Shown: one piece after another, positions 19,385 through 28,658 of the stretch
Position numbering within the stretch: position 1 is the stretch's first letter
How the letters are laid out: the number at the start of each line of letters is the position of its first letter
Assembly: GCF_040760005.1 (NCBI RefSeq)
Contig: NZ_CP099760.1
Span: forward strand, 4,743,501-4,807,500
Source: Pseudomonas sp. stari2
GTDB lineage: Bacteria; Pseudomonadota; Gammaproteobacteria; Pseudomonadales; Pseudomonadaceae
Direction: 5' to 3'
DNA: 64,000 bases
Notes under the pieces: model-generated
Told to the model about the DNA's origin: nothing
What the model saw: the letters and a program-made list of their open reading frames with translations, nothing else
Database searches by the model: none
Program-made: the position numbers and the translations under genes

Positions 19385-21847
19385 TCAACGGAACGTGCCA
19401 GGCGCCTTGAACAACAGCGGCTGCGGTCTGGCGGGCCGACTTTGCAAACTGTCGCAGGTAAACAATTGCGGGCGTTCGATGACATAACCCTGAGCGTAAT
19501 CGACGCCGATTTCAAGCAATGCCTGCTCGATCTGGGCTGTTTCGACAAACTCGGCAATTGTCTGCTTACCCATGACATGCCCGATGTGATTGATCACTTC
19601 GACCATAGCGCGGTTAATCGGGTCGTCCAGCATATCCTTTACGAAACTCCCGTCGATCTTCAGGAAGTCTACAGGCAAATGTTTCAAATAAGCGAATGAA
19701 GACATTCCGGCGCAAAAGTCATCCAGCGAGAAGTAACAACCCAACCCTTTGAGTTCATTAATAAATCGGATGGCACTGCCAAGATTTGCAATGGCGCTGG
19801 TTTCTGTAATTTCAAAACAAATCATTTCAGGCGGAACGGAATAGTTATCAAACTGTTCCCGCAGAAAGTGCAAGAACGCGTCATCTCCGATAGTAATGCC
19901 TGAAAGATTAATCGCACACATTGCGAGAGGGCCTTCGCACTCTTCGTTAATACATTGAGCAATAACCTTAAATACATTCTGCACAACCCAGCGATCCAGC
20001 GATGTCATCAAACCGTAACGCTCGGCCGCCGGTATGAAACTGTCTGGCAGAATCATCCGACCCGCCTCGTCATGCAGGCGCAACAAGATTTCGATGTGCC
20101 CGCCCTTACCATCGGCAACCGAACCCAGCGGGGCGATTTCCTGGGCATAGAGACAGAAGCGGTTTTCCTCCAGAGCCATGTGCAGGCGCTGCACCCAGGC
20201 CATCTCACCGAAACGCAGGGATAGCTCCGAGTCGTCGGCATGGTAGACCTGCACCCGGTTGCGACCCTTTTCCTTGGCCATGTAGCAGGCCATGTCGGCC
20301 GCCCGCAGCGAGGCTTCGAGGGTGGTCGGGGTTTGCGCGACATGCACCAGACCAATGCTGACGGTGGTCAGGAACGGCCGCCCCTTCCAGACGAAATGCA
20401 GGTTCTGCACCGTCTGACGCAGCCCCTCGGCGATCTTCTCGGCCGCCTCCGGTGCGCAGTTCTCCAGCAAAATGCCGAACTCGTCGCCCCCCAGCCGCGC
20501 CAGCGTGTCGCCCTCGCGCAGGCCTGATTGCAGCAATGCGCAGATGTGCCGCAGCAACTCATCGCCCGCCGCATGCCCGCAGGTGTCGTTGACCAGTTTG
20601 AACTGATCGAGATCGAGGAACATCAGCGCATGTCGCCCCGGTTGCCGGGTCAGATTGTGCAGAGCCTGTTCGAGGCGGTATTCGAACTCGCGGCGGTTGG
20701 CCAGCCCAGTCAGCGCATCATGGGTCGCCTGCCACGATAGATTGGCGATGTATTGCCGCTCCTGGGTCATGTCGTGCAGCACCAAAACCGTCCCGCTGAC
20801 CTTGCCGGCATTGCGGATTGGAGCCCCGACCAGGGTCACCGAAACGGTACTGCCATCAAGTCGCTGAATCAGCTTCGAGTGCTCGCTGCCACCGCTCAAT
20901 TGGCCGCTGAGAATATGTTCGATCAGGGTCAGCCCTTCGGCCTGGGCGTTGTCATCCAACAAATTGAACAACGCCGCCAGCGGCAGGCCCGCAGCCTGTT
21001 CAGCCTTCCAGTGGGTCAAGGCCTCGGCTGCCGGGTTCATGTATTCGATCGCACCGCTCACATCCGTGGTGATGACCCCGTCGCCAATCGATTGCAGGGT
21101 GATATGGGCCCGGTCCTTTTCCAGTTGCAGGGCCTCGGCAAAGGCATGCCGCTGCTTGAGCAATTTACGGGTGCGCAACAGCGCCAGCACGATCAGGCCC
21201 AGCGCCGTGGCGAGGTTGGTGAACAGCAGCAGGCGCAGGATCATCCGCGAGCCCTCGCCCAACGCGTCGCTGAAGGCCTTGGCTGCGGGGGTCACACCAT
21301 CGTTGATCGCAAAGATCCGGTCTTTCCAGCGCCGGATGTCGGCATCACTTGCCTCGTCGGCCGTGATGCGCCGGTGCATCTCCTGAGCCACGTCATCGAG
21401 CTCCACCAAGTAGGCATCACCCAGCGTCCAGCGGTCGATGGCGGTTTCCAGATAACTGAAGTGACGGAAGTTCAGGTAGAGCCAGATCAGGCTGGAGACA
21501 TCGTCCGGGTGGTTGCCGCCCTTGAGGATGCCCTCGCGCGCCGCCTGCAGATCGGGCGGTTGCTTGTCCAGTGCCAGACGCAACTGATGACCGCCCTGAG
21601 GCACCGCAATCGCATTCTTGTATTTGAGGTAGATCGCCTCGTCGCGGCTGTCGGCGTACAGATTCAGGTAGTAGATGGCATCTTTCTGCCCCTTGGACCA
21701 TAGGCTCTCGCCCGCCACATAGCCCCGAACGGCCGACAAGACGTAAAGACTCACGCCCCCCAGCAACGCCTGAAACAACACGACGGCAATGAATGGCCAG
21801 ACGATGCCCAACAACCGAGGCGTTCCGAGAGTCCGCTTTTGCTTCAT
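19385..21847 (-). CDS. Membrane-bound PAS-GGDEF-EAL c-di-GMP protein
   Basis: An 820-residue protein. Two membrane helices (about residues 14-38 and 200-225) flank a periplasmic sensor. A PAS domain follows (SIGDGVITTDVSGAIEYMNPAAEAL), then a GGDEF domain with intact ARLGGDEFGILLEN and I-site REGD. The C-terminal EAL domain has EILLR in place of EALLR, then SLDDFCAGMSSFAYLKHLPVDFLKID. The variant keeps the catalytic Glu, and the DDF(C)AG loop is common in active phosphodiesterases. It is probably a phosphodiesterase or a bifunctional enzyme. The ATG chosen begins MKQKRTLGTPRLLGIVW; a longer frame adds 19 residues. It is divergent from the large toxin-like gene. Confidence 0.9.
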   Translation of the reverse strand: MKQKRTLGTPRLLGIVWPFIAVVLFQALLGGVSLYVLSAVRGYVAGESLWSKGQKDAIYYLNLYADSRDEAIYLKYKNAIAVPQGGHQLRLALDKQPPDLQAAREGILKGGNHPDDVSSLIWLYLNFRHFSYLETAIDRWTLGDAYLVELDDVAQEMHRRITADEASDADIRRWKDRIFAINDGVTPAAKAFSDALGEGSRMILRLLLFTNLATALGLIVLALLRTRKLLKQRHAFAEALQLEKDRAHITLQSIGDGVITTDVSGAIEYMNPAAEALTHWKAEQAAGLPLAALFNLLDDNAQAEGLTLIEHILSGQLSGGSEHSKLIQRLDGSTVSVTLVGAPIRNAGKVSGTVLVLHDMTQERQYIANLSWQATHDALTGLANRREFEYRLEQALHNLTRQPGRHALMFLDLDQFKLVNDTCGHAAGDELLRHICALLQSGLREGDTLARLGGDEFGILLENCAPEAAEKIAEGLRQTVQNLHFVWKGRPFLTTVSIGLVHVAQTPTTLEASLRAADMACYMAKEKGRNRVQVYHADDSELSLRFGEMAWVQRLHMALEENRFCLYAQEIAPLGSVADGKGGHIEILLRLHDEAGRMILPDSFIPAAERYGLMTSLDRWVVQNVFKVIAQCINEECEGPLAMCAINLSGITIGDDAFLHFLREQFDNYSVPPEMICFEITETSAIANLGSAIRFINELKGLGCYFSLDDFCAGMSSFAYLKHLPVDFLKIDGSFVKDMLDDPINRAMVEVINHIGHVMGKQTIAEFVETAQIEQALLEIGVDYAQGYVIERPQLFTCDSLQSRPARPQPLLFKAPGTFR

Positions 21848-22057
21848 GGGATTCCTTGCATGAGCACTGCCTGATCGTCCTTCTCTTTTCGAGCATCCCC
21901 CCAAGACTAGGAGGCGTTACCGGTTCCGGCAAGCGGCGGATCAGCCTCAATACAGCACAAGCGCCAAGCGTAGATATGTACCGCCAACCCGAAGCTCCGG
22001 ATCGCTTTACTGCGCACTCCCATTTGCGTAACAGGATCCCGCGCCAAGGAGTGCGAC

Positions 22058-25000
22058 ATGACAGAGACGACTACCGATACAGCCGAGACCTCAGCCGCGA
22101 GGGAACTTCGTGCCCGGCTAGCATTGGGACTTGATAGCGGCCCGAATATAGAAGGCTTTGTGCAAGCCACCGCCAAGGATCAAAAACGGTTCAATGCCCT
22201 GCGACGTGCCACACCCGGTGCCGCACCCTCCGATACCCTGAAAGCTTACAAGGCCAAACTCATCAACGCGCAAATGACCGCCACCGTTAAAAGCTTCATG
22301 TCCGGCAGCCCCATGCTGATCGGCCGCCTGGGTGCCGAGGTGCTGTTTCCCGCTTCCGCCGAAGAGGTGCGCGCAACACCTTCAGTATTTCTTAAGCAGA
22401 TTCTGGACTCGGTACCGTCACAGGATCTGGCCAATCGATTGCTGAAGACTCTCAAGTGGTACGGTGCACGCACCGGCGAACAGACATCCGCTTCAATACG
22501 CAACCAACTGCTGTGCAAAGCCATCGGTCTTTACCTGCATGCACCATCAGCCGATGAATATCAGGAGCTCGCCGGTTTCCGCTGGCAGGATCCATCGCAC
22601 TGGGGCAAAAGCTACCAGACCCTTCGCAACGATTTCGCACAACATTTGCTGCGGACCAAACGGGTCGCCAACACCAATGAGTCCATCGTGCTGGCACACA
22701 TTTACCAGACGCAGCTATCAAAAGACTTCCAGGTACCTGATGTCCCGCCCGATCTTCGCTACAAGAGTTCGGTGGTGTGGGTCAATTTCATGCAGGGCGT
22801 GCTGCTGGCTGACGAACTCGGCCTCGATCGACCGCAACCGCTTTCCTTTCAACAGCTCGTCAATCTGCCTCTGGAACTTAGCGCCAACGCCTCCACCGCA
22901 GAGCTTGAAAAAATGGCGCGGCTGAGACTGGGCCCGGCACTTGAGTGGGCAATCTGTATGGGCATTGTCCAGTCGCGAGCGTCATCCGACTACAGCCAGG
23001 AGGAAATCGAACGAGCATTGACGGCACTGGAGAACCAGAGCGAAAACCTGAACAAGGCCGTGCAATCGCTGGAACTGCGCCCTCCCGACAGGCTGCAGAT
23101 GGCCAAGCGCATGAAACACGATGCACTGGGCAGCCATGTATTGGAATCAGACGGGCGCAAACTTCTACGGGATGATTCACCGGCGTCCCTCAGTTTCAGA
23201 GACATGCCGTCACTGAAACGGGAAGGGTATGGGTTTCTGGACCTTTATGCCGATGGGCAGTTTGATGATGGCAAACGCTGGTTCTTCACTGAGCCAGACG
23301 GAAAAACGCAAACCTTCGATACCTTCAGAATCGACGAACACCGGGATTTTCACTCGGAGCGCAAAGTCCACGGCATTTACCGGCAGATTTTTTCCGGCGG
23401 AATCAATCTCAACCATTCCGGCCAGAAGCTGCCGGATGTCAATGCGGTGTTCGACGCCGACTTAAAGAATCATCTGGCAACCATCAGATCGGCCTATCAG
23501 ACCTTGATCCTGAGCCTCTTGGCGTCATTGCCATCGATTGAGCGTCGGGCACTGGAGCGAGGAGCCATCAAGGTATTGGGGTTGCGTCAGATCCTCAAAA
23601 AAGAAGGCAAGCCAGATAATGTCCGGGCGAGAAAAGGCTTCGTTCTACAAGCGACCTGCGATGATGAAATCAGCTATTACGAACTCATCCCGAGTGCTGC
23701 CGTCATTCGTCGCCGAGTCGGTCTGCGATCTTCGACTGTCAATGGCGTGCGCACCGAGTTTCCCCTCCACGCCTCGATTCCCGGACAAACCTATTCTCCC
23801 GAACGGAATCTGGCCACAACCCTTCTCCTCGACTGGTCTGCCCACTTGCATGGCAAGGCGCCCCTCGAGCAGCAGTACTACATTGGCTTTCTCGATACGA
23901 TGGGTCAAATGCCTGCCGTCGGGCCATCCGGCGAACCAGTGACTCTGACATCCTCTCGTCTCAATGCAGTGGCTCAGTGCATCGCGGAGAATTATCTCTA
24001 TGTCGATGAAAAGCATTTGCGCACCCAGGCCCGCGGCATGACGATCTTTGACACCTTGAGGGCCAGAAGCGAACAACGCCTGAATACATTTCTGACCATC
24101 GTCAAAGGATTCGTACCGTTCTGGGGCAGCATCGAGGACCTTCTGTCGGACGATGTCACCAAAAAGATCATGGGCGGGGGCGGACTCCTTCTGGATCTCG
24201 CGTCATTCCTCTTTCCCATCGGGAAATTCATTTCAGGGACGGTGCGACTGATTCGAGCCGCGAACACTGCCTCGCGCATGGCCGTCAAAGCGAGCCTGCC
24301 TTCCTTTACGACGCTGACTCGCAAGCTCCTGACGGCGACGGTGAGTAATCTGAACCCGTTGAGCGGCATTCCGACGTTGCTCAAGGCAACATTGAGCGGA
24401 GTTGGCCGTGGGTTGCTTGGGGTGGGTCACCTGGCGTTGGGTGGAATAAGGAAGTTGTCTGGGAATGCCGACAAGTACAGACTGGTCAGCAACTTGCCGC
24501 AGACGATCAATCCAGGGCAATGGAAACCATTGGCCGCTGGCGATCGACTGGCATCCGTCAAAGGGATCGATGATGTGTTGGTACGCAACACGAGCTCATC
24601 GAACCTGAAGCAATTCCACCTTGTCGATCCCGTCACATCACTGCCCTATGGTCCACGCCTGCTCAACCATCGAAAGCAATTCACGCAAGGTCGATCCACC
24701 TTCAACACGCTGCCCCCCGGCAAACTTCACGCGAGCGCTGAAGTCCCCGAGCAGGCCAGCATCCGCGAAATGCTCGAAATCGACGGGCGCACCACCCTGC
24801 TGATCGATGGCATTCCCTATCGTCTGGACGGCGATCAACTGCGCCGCGCTGACCTGATCGATCAAAAAACGGTGTTCAAACCCATTCCTTGCCGGGTGCG
24901 GCGTGCACCGGGTAGCGATGTCTGCAAAACGAGTTATGTCTCCCGGACTCCAGCGCCGACGCCTCCCCCGAACAGCCAGGATACAAGCAAGGGATGGGCG

Positions 25001-26209
25001 CAATGGTTCGGCGATACCATTTACACACCGGCCATCTCATCTCAGCCATTACTGACCAGCGCCATCAAGACCTACAAGCAACTCAACGCATCATTGGAGT
25101 TTCAAAAGGGAATCTATGCGCGCATCAAGGTTCGCCTACCCTACGAGCGTTCAAAAAAGTTCGATACGCTTGAAGTCGGCGCGATCATCGTTCCAGCGAA
25201 AGATGACTCGAAGCACTATGTATTCACCCGCCTGAACGCCGGAGACTTCTACGTCACCGAGCGCTTGCCAGGGCAGGTCCTTTCCGATCCTCTGGTTTTA
25301 CGCAAGGCACAAACCTTACCGATCGAACTGGCCGATGAACTGAAGACGGTTTACACCGGATCGCTTAATGCCAACAACACGGCCCGGATCAATTCGATAC
25401 CGGAGGTCGAGCGCGCCCTGAAAACCATGGATGACATCGCCATACCTCTGGGCACTCATGCCAACCCGCCTGCCGGCATGAAGTGGCTGAAAGTAGATAC
25501 CAGCCCAAGTGAAGCGCTGATGTTCGACCACTCGACGCGAATGATCATCGCCAAGCGCGCCGAAGGTGCGACCACGTGGGCACGGAGCAAGGACGCCCCG
25601 GAAGCTTTGCGGCAACGAACGGCAGAAATTTTCGACACCCTGTTTCTTTCACCGACGATCAAGCCACCCGTGGCCGATGCGGCGCTGCGCATCGATGAAA
25701 CAATGCAGAAACTTCAACGCCTGCTGAGCCGATTCGACCGCACAGACAATGCCCGGAACATTGCCTATGCCGAAGTCATCGCCGCGAATGGCGTGCGGGA
25801 AGTTTACGTCAGTGTTTCCGGCGCTCATGGCACAACCAAACACCTGCCCCTGTTTCGGCACCTGGGTGCCAATCATGTAAAGATCGGCGACACGACTTAC
25901 GTCAACGTCGACTTCAACCTGACTGTTGCCAAGACGAACCTGGAGTTGACTGATAAAGGGCGCTTGGTTGCAGTCCCACTGACCATCAAGAACATCGATA
26001 CCTACACACCGGCACTGGCTACCCGACCAACCTCCCTGGACAGCGAAAGCAAGTTGATACGCGTGATTCGCGAGAAATACACGGATCCACTTGAGCTGAA
26101 ATCGGTGGACGTCGCTACCACGATGCCACCCTGCGAGTCGTGCTCATTGGTCATGAAAGAGTTTGGTCACAGAGGCGAAGCAGACGCACTACAGGTGCTG
26201 TGGAAATAA
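22058..26209 (+). CDS. Large toxin-like protein with C-terminal nucleic-acid deaminase-type domain
   Basis: 1383 residues with no signal peptide. The long helical N-terminal and middle parts resemble the big Pseudomonas proteins annotated as dermonecrotic-toxin (DUF6543)-like. Glycine-rich hydrophobic stretches lie at about residues 705-735 (GGGGLLLDLASFLFPIGKF) and 774-798, possible membrane-insertion helices. The last ~150 residues look like a BURPS668_1122-type toxin deaminase: NIAYAEV with Glu1239, LDSESKL with Asp1328/Glu1330, and MPPCESCSLVMKEF with Cys1359/Cys1362, giving a D-x-E plus PC-x2-C zinc site. AAGGAG precedes the ATG. No immunity gene follows; a convergent ABC transporter gene ends one base later. 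The deaminase call is by motif only. Target and secretion route are unknown. Confidence 0.7.
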   Translation: MTETTTDTAETSAARELRARLALGLDSGPNIEGFVQATAKDQKRFNALRRATPGAAPSDTLKAYKAKLINAQMTATVKSFMSGSPMLIGRLGAEVLFPASAEEVRATPSVFLKQILDSVPSQDLANRLLKTLKWYGARTGEQTSASIRNQLLCKAIGLYLHAPSADEYQELAGFRWQDPSHWGKSYQTLRNDFAQHLLRTKRVANTNESIVLAHIYQTQLSKDFQVPDVPPDLRYKSSVVWVNFMQGVLLADELGLDRPQPLSFQQLVNLPLELSANASTAELEKMARLRLGPALEWAICMGIVQSRASSDYSQEEIERALTALENQSENLNKAVQSLELRPPDRLQMAKRMKHDALGSHVLESDGRKLLRDDSPASLSFRDMPSLKREGYGFLDLYADGQFDDGKRWFFTEPDGKTQTFDTFRIDEHRDFHSERKVHGIYRQIFSGGINLNHSGQKLPDVNAVFDADLKNHLATIRSAYQTLILSLLASLPSIERRALERGAIKVLGLRQILKKEGKPDNVRARKGFVLQATCDDEISYYELIPSAAVIRRRVGLRSSTVNGVRTEFPLHASIPGQTYSPERNLATTLLLDWSAHLHGKAPLEQQYYIGFLDTMGQMPAVGPSGEPVTLTSSRLNAVAQCIAENYLYVDEKHLRTQARGMTIFDTLRARSEQRLNTFLTIVKGFVPFWGSIEDLLSDDVTKKIMGGGGLLLDLASFLFPIGKFISGTVRLIRAANTASRMAVKASLPSFTTLTRKLLTATVSNLNPLSGIPTLLKATLSGVGRGLLGVGHLALGGIRKLSGNADKYRLVSNLPQTINPGQWKPLAAGDRLASVKGIDDVLVRNTSSSNLKQFHLVDPVTSLPYGPRLLNHRKQFTQGRSTFNTLPPGKLHASAEVPEQASIREMLEIDGRTTLLIDGIPYRLDGDQLRRADLIDQKTVFKPIPCRVRRAPGSDVCKTSYVSRTPAPTPPPNSQDTSKGWAQWFGDTIYTPAISSQPLLTSAIKTYKQLNASLEFQKGIYARIKVRLPYERSKKFDTLEVGAIIVPAKDDSKHYVFTRLNAGDFYVTERLPGQVLSDPLVLRKAQTLPIELADELKTVYTGSLNANNTARINSIPEVERALKTMDDIAIPLGTHANPPAGMKWLKVDTSPSEALMFDHSTRMIIAKRAEGATTWARSKDAPEALRQRTAEIFDTLFLSPTIKPPVADAALRIDETMQKLQRLLSRFDRTDNARNIAYAEVIAANGVREVYVSVSGAHGTTKHLPLFRHLGANHVKIGDTTYVNVDFNLTVAKTNLELTDKGRLVAVPLTIKNIDTYTPALATRPTSLDSESKLIRVIREKYTDPLELKSVDVATTMPPCESCSLVMKEFGHRGEADALQVLWK

Positions 26210-26210
26210 C

Positions 26211-28028
26211 CTACAACCGCTGTAAATGCCCATACAGCTTGGCGTACAACCCGCCATCGGCAATCAATTGCTGATGGTCGCCATCCTCGGCCACTTGCCC
26301 GCCATCAAACACCAGCACCCGATCCGCTTGCTTCACCGCCGACAAGCGGTGGGCGATGATCAATGTTGTACGGCCGTGGAGGAAGCGCGCCATGGCCTGG
26401 TGCAAGTTGTATTCGGTGGCGGCGTCGAGGGCTGACGTCGCCTCGTCGAGGATCACCACTTTCGGCTCGGCGAGGATCATCCGCGCAATCGCCAGACGTT
26501 GCCGCTGACCACCCGACAGGCGCACGCCGGAGCGGCCGACAATGCTGTCCAGGCCGTCCGGCAAGGCGCGGATGGTGGCCTCGAGCTGGGCGATTTCCAG
26601 CGCCTGCCAGCAGGCTTCGTCGCTGCGGGTACGGCCCATGGTCAAGTTGGCGCGTACGGTGTCGTTGAACAGCGCCGGATGCTGCAGCACCACCGCGACA
26701 TTTTCCCGAACCGTTTCCAGGCCGATTTCCTGCTGGGTCGATCCGCCGAAACGGATCGTCCCGGCCAGTGGCGTGTACAGGCCCAGCAGCAATTGCACGA
26801 GGGTACTTTTGCCACCGCCGCTGGCGCCGACAATTGCCACTTTCTCGCCGGGGGCGATGGACAGGTTCAACTGATCCAGCACCAGTTCGTCGCCGTAACC
26901 AAAGCTCAGACCCTGCACCTGAATCCCGACGGTATCGCGGCCCTTGAACGGGTCGACGCCACCGGGGTATTGCGGTTCGTCGGCGCGCGCCAGCAATTCG
27001 TTGATCCGCGACAGCGCACCCCCTGCCGCGTAGTAGGCGTATTGCAGGTTCAGCAGTTGTTCGACCGGGCCGATCATGAACCACAGGTAGCTGAACACCG
27101 CGAGCATCTGGCCAATCGACAGGTCAGAGAACAACACCGTCAACATGGCCGCCGCGCGGAAAATGTCGATGCCGAACTGGAACAGCAGACCACTGGCACG
27201 GTTCGAGGCGTCGGTCTTCCACTGCGAATTGACCGCGTAGTTGCGCACTTCCTGAGCCCGCAGACCGAGCCTTCCGAGGAAGAAGCCCTGACGGTTGCCG
27301 GCACGCACTTCCTGGATTGCATCGAGGGTTTCGCTCAGCGCCTGGGTGAAGCGCGAGGTGCTGTCGTTCTCCAGTTTTTTCAGGTGTTTGACCCGTTTGC
27401 CCAATTGCACCGTGGCGTAGATCACCAACGGGTTGAACAACAGAATCAGCAACGCCAGCTTCCAGTGCATCCACATCAGGATGCTGGCGGTGCCCACCAG
27501 CGTCAGCATCGCCACCAGGAAACGGCTTAGGGTTTCGCCGACAAACTTGTCGAGGGTGTCGAGGTCAGTGACCAGGTGCGTGGTGACCGTGCCACTGCCC
27601 AGGCTTTCGTATTCGCCGAGGGAAATACGCTTGAGTCTTTCGATCAAGCGCACGCGAATTCGATAAACGATGTCCTTGGCCAGCCGCGCAAACAACCGCG
27701 CCTGCAACACGCCAAAACACAGGGCGCTACAGCGCAGAGTCAGCGTCACCACCAGCATCAGGCCGATGTAGCCCGCCGCTTGTTGCCACATCGAGGGCAG
27801 CACATGGTTCATGACTTTCAGCGCGGCATCGCCGTGGCCGAGCAGGACTTCGTCCACCAGCAACGGCAACAGTAACGGAATCGGCACGCTGCACAGCGTT
27901 GCCAGTACGGCCACACCGTTGGCGATCCACAGGGATTTTTTGTGATGAAGTGCCAGACGCCGGACTTCAGCCCAGCTCAGCCGGTCGACACGCTTGACGG
28001 CTGGCGTGTCATAGGCCGGGTCAGACAC
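26211..28028 (-). CDS. ABC exporter, fused membrane and ATPase domains
   Basis: A 605-residue half-transporter. An N-terminal six-helix domain (SLWIANGVAVLATLCSVPIP onward) is followed by an ATPase with Walker A GASGGGKSTLVQLLLG, signature LSGGQRQRLAIARM, Walker B KVVILDEATSALDA and the H-loop IIAHRLS. It belongs to the MsbA/multidrug exporter type; the substrate is unknown. I set the start at a GTG (VSDPAYDTPAVKRVD) overlapping the end of the DsbA-like gene by 8 bases, a coupled arrangement. A longer frame runs 15 codons into that gene. It converges on the toxin-like gene with one base between the stops. Confidence 0.9.
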   Translation of the reverse strand: MSDPAYDTPAVKRVDRLSWAEVRRLALHHKKSLWIANGVAVLATLCSVPIPLLLPLLVDEVLLGHGDAALKVMNHVLPSMWQQAAGYIGLMLVVTLTLRCSALCFGVLQARLFARLAKDIVYRIRVRLIERLKRISLGEYESLGSGTVTTHLVTDLDTLDKFVGETLSRFLVAMLTLVGTASILMWMHWKLALLILLFNPLVIYATVQLGKRVKHLKKLENDSTSRFTQALSETLDAIQEVRAGNRQGFFLGRLGLRAQEVRNYAVNSQWKTDASNRASGLLFQFGIDIFRAAAMLTVLFSDLSIGQMLAVFSYLWFMIGPVEQLLNLQYAYYAAGGALSRINELLARADEPQYPGGVDPFKGRDTVGIQVQGLSFGYGDELVLDQLNLSIAPGEKVAIVGASGGGKSTLVQLLLGLYTPLAGTIRFGGSTQQEIGLETVRENVAVVLQHPALFNDTVRANLTMGRTRSDEACWQALEIAQLEATIRALPDGLDSIVGRSGVRLSGGQRQRLAIARMILAEPKVVILDEATSALDAATEYNLHQAMARFLHGRTTLIIAHRLSAVKQADRVLVFDGGQVAEDGDHQQLIADGGLYAKLYGHLQRL

Positions 28029-28656
28029 AGGCGGCGCGCTCCAGCCATCGACCAAGCAACGGCGACAGTTCACTGAGCGGCTGATAGCCGTTGGTCAGCA
28101 ACGCCAGTTGGCCATTGCGTTCGGCGAGCAGGGTCGGGAATCCGGCGATACCCAGATCCTGCACCCAACTGAAATCCGCCTGGGTCGCCTTGTGTTGATC
28201 GGCATGATCAAACAGGGCAGCAAATTCGATGCGCGGGACGCCGGCCTTCTCTGCCAGCTCCACCAGAACGCTGGCCTGGGTGACATCGCGGCCTTCAGCG
28301 TAAAACGCGTGCTGGATCAACCCGACCAGTTTCCAGGCGCAATCCGGCGCCAGGCTGCGCGCGGTGACAATGGCCCGGCAAGCAGGCTCGGTGTCATAGA
28401 CAAAACCTTCGGGCAACGCACCTTCGAACTTGAACGGCTGGCCGGTGGCTTCGGCGACTGCCTGCCAGTGCTCGAGGATATAGCGTCGGGTCGTCGGCTC
28501 CAGCGCCGCACCGCTGCCAGTGCGCAACCCGCCAACCACCAGGTGCAGTTCCACCCCGGCTGCCTGCGCCTGCTCCACCAATGCCTTGGCTACCGGGGCA
28601 AATCCCCAGCACCAGGAACACATCGGATCCATCACATAGAGCAGGCGTGCAGACAT
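28021..28656 (-). CDS. DsbA-family (FrnE-like) thioredoxin-fold protein
   Basis: A 211-residue cytoplasmic protein with an N-terminal CxxC (MDPMCSWCWGFAPVAKAL), no signal peptide, and the helical insertion and C-terminal GIAGFPTLLAERNGQ cis-proline motif of the DsbA/FrnE/2-hydroxychromene-carboxylate isomerase superfamily. Likely a disulfide oxidoreductase or isomerase; the substrate is unknown. It starts 2 bases after the trhO stop and overlaps the ABC exporter, so trhO-dsbA-ABC form a tight minus-strand unit. Confidence 0.85.
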   Translation of the reverse strand: MSARLLYVMDPMCSWCWGFAPVAKALVEQAQAAGVELHLVVGGLRTGSGAALEPTTRRYILEHWQAVAEATGQPFKFEGALPEGFVYDTEPACRAIVTARSLAPDCAWKLVGLIQHAFYAEGRDVTQASVLVELAEKAGVPRIEFAALFDHADQHKATQADFSWVQDLGIAGFPTLLAERNGQLALLTNGYQPLSELSPLLGRWLERAACV

Positions 28657-28658
28657 GA

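Noticed and set aside
22246..25876. Short antisense frames inside the toxin-like gene as possible immunity genes
   Set aside because: They lack ribosome-binding sites and look like shadows of the main frame. An immunity gene would normally lie downstream on the same strand.
28021..28656. Periplasmic DsbA
   Set aside because: There is no signal peptide, and the CSWCWGF motif fits the cytoplasmic FrnE-like group.
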